Below, piece by piece: positions 51,428-56,220 of a stretch of DNA of 56,220 bases. Positions within the stretch are counted from its first letter, which is position 1; each line of letters begins with the position of its first letter. The DNA lies in contig NZ_VNFK01000025.1 in NCBI RefSeq assembly GCF_007786235.1, positions 1 through 56,220 of the forward strand, read 5' to 3'. Position numbers and translations under genes: made by a program. Below the pieces are notes generated by a model. That model searched no databases. It was not told the DNA's origin and saw nothing but the letters and a program-made list of their open reading frames with translations. The DNA comes from Paenarthrobacter nitroguajacolicus. GTDB taxonomy: Bacteria; Actinomycetota; Actinomycetes; Actinomycetales; Micrococcaceae.

Positions 51428-53466
51428 GGCTTTTCCGGGGCAAGGTCGCTGGTCTTGTTGAGCTCTATGAAGTCGACGTCGAAGGGAGCGAGAACAAACC
51501 CGTCAGCGTAGCCGCGGTTGTGCAGGATGCTCCATGAGGGTGCGTCGGTGGTGACCGACTTATTGACTCCCTCTAGATTTACGTACAGCACATGCGTTTC
51601 ATCGATTCTTCGAGCGAGCACGCCGGGTGGCACCTCAGGACCTTGTGGGATGTCCTTTTTTAGGATCTCAACGTCAAGGATGGCGTCAAAAAGAGCTCGT
51701 CGGGCCGGAATTCCAAGGTAGACCGCGCGGCCCTTCCCAAATTCGTTGACGGTCGCAACAGGATAGTCCCTGTCCAGTCCTGAGATCGATGCAACAACTG
51801 CGGCGCCCTGTGGACGGACTTCATCAAAGCGGGGCGCTTCAGTACGGATCGAAAGGTGACCGAATACGATATCCAAATCGTGGCCTTGCGTACCCCCTGT
51901 GGCCAACTCGTTCAGTACTTCCGTCTCTTGGAAGGAACCCAGTCGCACGCCGAAAACGTCGGCGAGGAGCCCGGGCCGCGGTGTATCGAAGACCTGGCCG
52001 CTGGGGTCCACAACTGCGGAATAGGACGTCATGATGGCGGTTCCGCCGTCTGCCACAAAGCGGCGGATCCGGCCTGCGGAGACTTCGTCGATGAGGGCTG
52101 CCCCGGGAATGATAAGAATTTCGTAGTCGGACAAAGTGCTGCGACTCAGGTCCACGACACGCTGGTCCAGATTGCGCTCGAGCACAGTGCTGAAGCAGGT
52201 TTGCAATTGCTGGTCGTGCTTTTCCGGAAAAGATGCGCTGGCGAGTTGGCTGTCGAAGGAGAACGCCAGGGCAATGCGGGCTTGCGGTGTATATGGGAAT
52301 CCGAATCGCTCTATCTCTGCAAATTCAGTTGCGATTTGTCGATACTCGTCATATTTTCGGTTCGGTTCGCCGTCCCAGTCCAGCATTCCTTGGAGATACT
52401 GTTCCTCGCCGCCGTGCATCGACTGCCAGGTCCAGCCGCATACCAGCTGGTTGCCGTAGATGAGTGATGCATAAGCTGACTTTCGAACAGATCCAGGGAC
52501 CGCCGTCATGGTAGTGAACTCGGTGCACCAGAATGGGGTTGGGCTTTCGAACTGTATGCGTGCCAGTCCCAGAAGGGCCTCGTAAAGTCCGTCGTTATCT
52601 GCAAGGGAATTGCCGGGGTAGAAACCCATACCGGGACGGCCCATCTTGCCTGTATAGGCAATTTCCGCGTAATCAAAGTAGCGGCCATCTTCTTTGTAGT
52701 ACCAAGCGTTTGTGGTGAGCAGTACTCCGGGAGCGTTCTGTTCGACCTGTGCCATGACGGCGAACAAGAGGTCGTTGATCTCGTCCGAGACAAATCGCCG
52801 GAAATCGATGATTCGTTCGGGCGCACCGCTTAAAGCCCCTGATCTTGGCAAACCGATTTCATCGAAGTCACTGATACGACGTGACCATCGTTGGCTGGCC
52901 CAGGCGCGATTGAGATCCTTAAGCGTCCCGTACTTCTTCTGAAGCCATGCAGCAAAACGTAGTCGTACCGACTCGCTGTACGAGTACGGCCCATCCCCGG
53001 GTTCGTTGTCGATGCCGAAAGCCATAAGTGCAGGATGGTTGGCGTAGCGGAAAGTCAGCTTGTCGGTAAAGCGAAGGGCGTACTCACGGAAGGACGGGTC
53101 TCCGACATCCACCATGTATCGCGTATTCGGATAAAGCCGGCTGCCGTTTGAGTCCGTAATGTCAATTGTCGGGTGTTTTCGATGGAGCCATAGCGGAGCA
53201 GGACGGATGGCGACGTCGAGAATGACTCCAATACCAGCGTTGTGCATCAGGTCCATCACGTGGTCGAACCACTCGAAATTGAACTTTCCATTCTCTGGTT
53301 CGTAGCTGTCCCAGGCGAGATGTCCGAGCCTGACCACCTTGATGCCGGCCGAGACCATCAACGCGATGTCGCGTTCCCAGTCTTTGGGATTCGAATCGTG
53401 CGGGTGGTAGTTGGCTCCGACGTACAGATGACCGAAGAAATCCTGAGGTCGGCGATGCTCGTCCAT
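51424..53466 (-). CDS. GH42-type beta-galactosidase
   Basis: A 680-residue GH42-like enzyme: VGANYHPHDSNPKDWERDIA near the start, acid/base Glu155 in FGIDNEPGDG, nucleophile Glu316 in PFWCTEFTT, then a trimerisation/glutamine-amidotransferase-like domain (GAALIDEVSAGRIRRFVADG) and a small C-terminal beta domain. No signal peptide; cytoplasmic. AAGGATCAGAACACCC precedes the ATG (spacing somewhat long). Likely cleaves beta-galactosyl units of imported galactan fragments. Confidence 0.88.
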   Translation of the reverse strand: MDEHRRPQDFFGHLYVGANYHPHDSNPKDWERDIALMVSAGIKVVRLGHLAWDSYEPENGKFNFEWFDHVMDLMHNAGIGVILDVAIRPAPLWLHRKHPTIDITDSNGSRLYPNTRYMVDVGDPSFREYALRFTDKLTFRYANHPALMAFGIDNEPGDGPYSYSESVRLRFAAWLQKKYGTLKDLNRAWASQRWSRRISDFDEIGLPRSGALSGAPERIIDFRRFVSDEINDLLFAVMAQVEQNAPGVLLTTNAWYYKEDGRYFDYAEIAYTGKMGRPGMGFYPGNSLADNDGLYEALLGLARIQFESPTPFWCTEFTTMTAVPGSVRKSAYASLIYGNQLVCGWTWQSMHGGEEQYLQGMLDWDGEPNRKYDEYRQIATEFAEIERFGFPYTPQARIALAFSFDSQLASASFPEKHDQQLQTCFSTVLERNLDQRVVDLSRSTLSDYEILIIPGAALIDEVSAGRIRRFVADGGTAIMTSYSAVVDPSGQVFDTPRPGLLADVFGVRLGSFQETEVLNELATGGTQGHDLDIVFGHLSIRTEAPRFDEVRPQGAAVVASISGLDRDYPVATVNEFGKGRAVYLGIPARRALFDAILDVEILKKDIPQGPEVPPGVLARRIDETHVLYVNLEGVNKSVTTDAPSWSILHNRGYADGFVLAPFDVDFIELNKTSDLAPEKP

Positions 53467-53528
53467 GGGTGTTCTGATCCTTATAGGGGTGATGATGTGC
53501 AGTCAGGAAAATGGAGTTCGGCAGGTTG

Positions 53529-55517
53529 TTAGGATCCTTGGTTGACCTGGAGGCGAATGGAGTCGTACATGATGCCGCCCATGGGCGCCATCCAGTTGTC
53601 AGCGATCGGGACCTGCGGGGGACGCACGTTCGCCAGCGTGATCACGTTCTCACCGTCTTTGATCAAGGCTGCCGGGAACTCAATGGTTTTGAGCTTCCTG
53701 TACATTGACCGCGCCGTGAGTCGGTACGAAGAATTGTCGCCTGGGACGCCGGGCAGCGGGTCGAACGTGGCGATTCGTGTGCCGTTGAGCGTGACAGCGA
53801 GCGTTGCGTATACCTGCGCGGCCAGTGCGATGTCCAAGTAGCCGGTGCCTCGTTGGTATCGGTGCGCGTCGAAACGGATTTTCCAGGTTTCGAGGGAGTT
53901 GTCTGGCGTTGTACCGCGCCATTGAAGCTGGGTGGCGGTTCCCGGCGTTCTCAGGCCGGGATGGAAATAGTTCCATTTCTTTGCGGGATCGTCCACGCCT
54001 ACTTTGAAATCGACCCCGTTGGGGAAGTCGTAGGGGTATTCCAACCAGGTCAGGTTCTCCCTGTAGCCGTTGGGCCCACCGTGGATGAAGAACTCTTCCG
54101 AGGAGCGATCCGGAGTTCCGATCTGCCACAGGGTTGGGCCGTAACTCGTTGGATGCCATACGTGGGTGCCGGTGTCGATTGTTGTACCGGCCGGGACAAC
54201 AATGTTCTCGCGCCGATACTCCCCCATCGCACCCTTGGTGAATGCAGCCAAGGTGTACTTCCCGGGTCGAACGGCCGGGATACTGAACTTACCTCCTGGC
54301 CCGATTTTTGCCGCGTAAGTGTAGTCAAGGCTGAGATATTGCCAATCCGTGCCATCCAAAGTGACTCCCCGGAACTCCCGATCTGGCCCCGGTTGATAAA
54401 GGATGGCCCAGCCGTTGTCGACCGCTCCGAGCGAGGCAACGTTGAGCTTGCCGGTGACAGTGGAACGTTCGTTGGCCGCGTAGATAGGATCAGTGACCCA
54501 GGTGTAGGGCCAGGCAGCCTGCTCGCGTTCAGCCACACGCTTAGCGTCTTCCCACAGCGCGGAGATGTTCGAACGTTCATCCCCGACAGCTGCCTCGCCG
54601 ACGTGAAGATAGAAGGGACCGTAGACCTTTTCCCATCCTCGAGCTGGTTGGGTGTCCGGCTCGCCATAGTGACCTGTGAGGGGGTGCCAGAGCAAGATCA
54701 TGCCGTCGTAGTAGTCGTGGCAGGTCAGCTCAGGGCGGGTTGGGCCGCCAAATGCTTCCTTGCTTGCTTGAACCAGGGAGAGCCCCACTTTCCCGTTTGA
54801 GATCATGAAGGCGTGGTTGTCTCCTTCAAGGTTCGTAGCGTTCTGGTATTTGGAGTAAATCGAACCGTCCGGCAGAACTTCAGTGGAGTCTTGGAGCACT
54901 ACCCAGTTTTTGGTGTCCTCGATGCTGGGTCGCTGCTGAATTCCGCGGGCGTCGTCGACGACGAACCATTTGAACGCGGGGTCGTCTGCAGCAAAGGCAT
55001 AGCGAAGCTGTCCGAACGTCAATCCATCAGGCATATTGGGCGTGTACCTGGTGATCCAGTACTGATAAAGACCCGAGGAGCCCCTTTCGAGGGCGATCCG
55101 GATATCAATGTAGAACGTATTCTTCGTAGGGTCGTTGGAGAGAATCGATACTTCAATACGATCCGGGCTCTGACTTACCACACTGAAGACACCCGCCTTC
55201 ATGCCGGTTGACCTCGCAGCACCTGAATAGTCAAAGGTTGTATACCCGTGCCCGTGGGAACCGCCCAAGAGGTTGAGCCGCTCATTACCCTGCGTACTGC
55301 CCACGAGGTACAGGTTCTTGATGTCAGCAGATGCTTTGGCGACGTCGAACTGAATGATTCCATTACTTAGGGTCACTGTGGAGCCGTGGTCAACCAGCGT
55401 GACGTCGGCCCCGCTTGAGGCCGCTGCCCGGGTGGAAGCGTACACGGGCAGAACGGCCACGGCGGCGGTCGCGCCCATCAAGCCCAGAACGGTGCGTCGG
55501 GCTATTGACTGGGACAT
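53529..55517 (-). CDS. Tat-exported rhamnogalacturonan lyase (PL4-like)
   Basis: A 662-residue secreted polysaccharide lyase. Twin-arginine signal SQSIARRTVLGLMGATAAV with cleavage likely near residue 30. The mature protein shows the three-part PL4 layout: a large beta-sandwich catalytic domain (TFYIDIRIALERGSSGLYQY, PELTCHDYYDG), a FnIII-like domain (about 390-470, VRPGKYTLAAFTKG) and a C-terminal carbohydrate-binding beta-sandwich (WQIGTPDRSSEEFF, then ENVITLANVRPPQVP). AAGGAG before the ATG at 55517 fixes the start against an upstream Met. It would cut the rhamnogalacturonan-I backbone outside the cell, feeding the cytoplasmic GH enzymes encoded downstream. Confidence 0.85.
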   Translation of the reverse strand: MSQSIARRTVLGLMGATAAVAVLPVYASTRAAASSGADVTLVDHGSTVTLSNGIIQFDVAKASADIKNLYLVGSTQGNERLNLLGGSHGHGYTTFDYSGAARSTGMKAGVFSVVSQSPDRIEVSILSNDPTKNTFYIDIRIALERGSSGLYQYWITRYTPNMPDGLTFGQLRYAFAADDPAFKWFVVDDARGIQQRPSIEDTKNWVVLQDSTEVLPDGSIYSKYQNATNLEGDNHAFMISNGKVGLSLVQASKEAFGGPTRPELTCHDYYDGMILLWHPLTGHYGEPDTQPARGWEKVYGPFYLHVGEAAVGDERSNISALWEDAKRVAEREQAAWPYTWVTDPIYAANERSTVTGKLNVASLGAVDNGWAILYQPGPDREFRGVTLDGTDWQYLSLDYTYAAKIGPGGKFSIPAVRPGKYTLAAFTKGAMGEYRRENIVVPAGTTIDTGTHVWHPTSYGPTLWQIGTPDRSSEEFFIHGGPNGYRENLTWLEYPYDFPNGVDFKVGVDDPAKKWNYFHPGLRTPGTATQLQWRGTTPDNSLETWKIRFDAHRYQRGTGYLDIALAAQVYATLAVTLNGTRIATFDPLPGVPGDNSSYRLTARSMYRKLKTIEFPAALIKDGENVITLANVRPPQVPIADNWMAPMGGIMYDSIRLQVNQGS

Positions 55518-55647
55518 AGGTTTCTCCTTCAAGCTGCGTTGCTTTGCGGTTGGTTTTGCCGGGGCGTTAGATTGCAGTGGTTGGCTCTCGACTGGGTCAG
55601 CTGGGAGAGGTTCTCTCCATGGGAACAACGGCCTTCCCCATGGGGAC

Positions 55648-55690
55648 GAATCGTTTCAACCACACAGACTGTCCATACGGTTGTTTCAAC
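55648..55690. promoter_or_regulatory. Direct repeats upstream of the glycan operon
   Basis: CGTTTCAAC at 55652-55660 and TGTTTCAAC at 55682-55690, 30 bp apart (minus-strand GTTGAAAC). The minus-strand segment between them contains TATGGA. They lie about 135-175 bp upstream of the lyase gene, in the only gap large enough to hold the operon promoter. Direct repeats suit AraC-type binding. Confidence 0.4.
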
Positions 55691-55774
55691 AGCGGGTTCA
55701 CGTCGACCCTGGAGTCCGTAGTACCAGTACAGGCCGGTCCGAACCCTAAATCGAACGACTGTGGAGAGTCGTGT

Positions 55775-56220
55775 CTAGTGCGCGGCCCATTTGCCGGCGC
55801 GGATTTTGATGGCGGCTGCGGCCAGAACCAGGGTCCCGGGGACGATGACGAAGAGGGCCTGCAGCATCCATACGAAGACGACGGCCATGAAGACGGCGGC
55901 AAGCAACAACAGCGAGCCAGTCCAGTCCCGCAGTGAATCCGCCTTGGCGCTGGCGTACGCTGCGGCCCAGCGCTCGGGGCCGGGGGCCTCGGCGGACTGC
56001 TGGTCGGCGTCGCCTTCCCACTTGACTCCGCCGCTCCAGTTGGCGGCGATGCGCAGGAACAGGACTGCCCCTGCCGCGGCGAGAATCAACGTGGCGGGCA
56101 GGATCGCTGCCCGGCCGGGCAGTTGACCCACCAGGGCGAGCAGCAGGTTCAGGACAATCACGACGGCGGCTGCCGCCGTCGTGATTCCCATCTTCCAGCT
56201 GCCGGGCAGCGCGCGACGGA
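55775..56220 (-). CDS. Membrane protein of unknown function (probably cut at the window edge)
   Basis: At least 138 residues with about four hydrophobic helices (MGITTAAAAVVIVLNLLLAL, AAILPATLILAAAGAVLFL, WTGSLLLLAAVFMAVVFVWM, ALFVIVPGTLVLAAAAIKI) and a charged loop after helix 2. An ATG lies at 56191, but it has no spaced ribosome site and the frame is open to the edge with a basic stretch (RRALPGSWK), so the protein probably starts outside the window. I do not recognise the family. Confidence 0.55.
   Translation of the reverse strand, partial: RRALPGSWKMGITTAAAAVVIVLNLLLALVGQLPGRAAILPATLILAAAGAVLFLRIAANWSGGVKWEGDADQQSAEAPGPERWAAAYASAKADSLRDWTGSLLLLAAVFMAVVFVWMLQALFVIVPGTLVLAAAAIKIRAGKWAAH

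Noticed and set aside
1..56220. CRISPR arrays, phage structural genes and integrases
   Set aside because: No regularly spaced repeats, Cas-like proteins, recombinase motifs or phage proteins were found in any frame read; the att-like scar at 11045 stands without an integrase in view.

Overview
The window looks like chromosome of a high-GC soil actinobacterium of the Arthrobacter/Paenarthrobacter type. This is inferred from the high-GC third-position codon use, frequent GTG starts, ATGA/GTGA gene overlaps, a DUF4192 gene, actinobacterial-style lipoproteins and Tat substrates, and many amino-acid, amine and plant-polysaccharide catabolic operons under GntR, AraC and HxlR regulators. No rRNA gene, intact tRNA, CRISPR array, transposase or phage gene was seen.

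Layout. (1) 1-332: N-terminus of an SsuA/TauA-like substrate-binding protein, cut by the window edge. (2) 869-8712: operon with a GlcD-like FAD dehydrogenase, a complete Dpp/Opp-type ABC importer (binding protein, two permeases, fused double ATPase) and a class I/II aminotransferase. (3) 8735-10675: an HxlR regulator divergent from an SDR and a PaaI-type thioesterase, with a clear palindromic operator. (4) 10676-15046: a gene-poor, patchy stretch with a 20-nt tRNA 3' end next to a terminator, a decayed fragment of a DUF4192 gene, a secreted protein of unknown function plus a small PLDc_N-like membrane protein, and an intact DUF4192 gene. (5) 15047-30808: an amine/amino-acid regulon with two GntR/FCD-type regulators, two flavin amine oxidases, a polar amino-acid ABC importer, an AGCS symporter, a DapA-family enzyme, an aldehyde dehydrogenase, a cytosolic Cache protein, an MFS transporter and two small proteins. 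(6) 30871-41751: a trans-4-hydroxyproline-type catabolic operon (ABC importer, DadA-like oxidase, DapA-family deaminase, proline-racemase-family enzyme, aldehyde dehydrogenase, two SDRs, an 82-aa protein) with its GntR regulator and an extra SDR. (7) 41908-55517: a pectin/rhamnogalacturonan-I-type polysaccharide operon (PL4-like lyase, GH42, GH43, TatA paralogue, DUF5107-TPR protein, cellulase-like enzyme, GH35) ending in an AraC regulator. (8) 55775 to the end: membrane protein, probably cut by the window edge.

How it fits together. The most notable signal is a 29-nt promoter/operator block present twice (17918-17946 and, inverted, 27671-27699; 28 of 29 bases identical). It ties the ABC importer operon to the FAD oxidase-DapA-AGCS-ALDH operon almost 10 kb away, so the two are probably one regulon. 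That second operon copies the logic of the hydroxyproline operon (flavin oxidase, DapA-family enzyme, ALDH), and both end in the same unrecognised ~80-residue protein (49 of the first 73 residues identical by hand alignment). I read region 5 as a parallel catabolic pathway for an amine or cyclic imino acid whose substrate cannot be named from sequence. One of its GntR regulators is translationally coupled to a soluble Cache domain that carries an amino-acid-binding-like motif.
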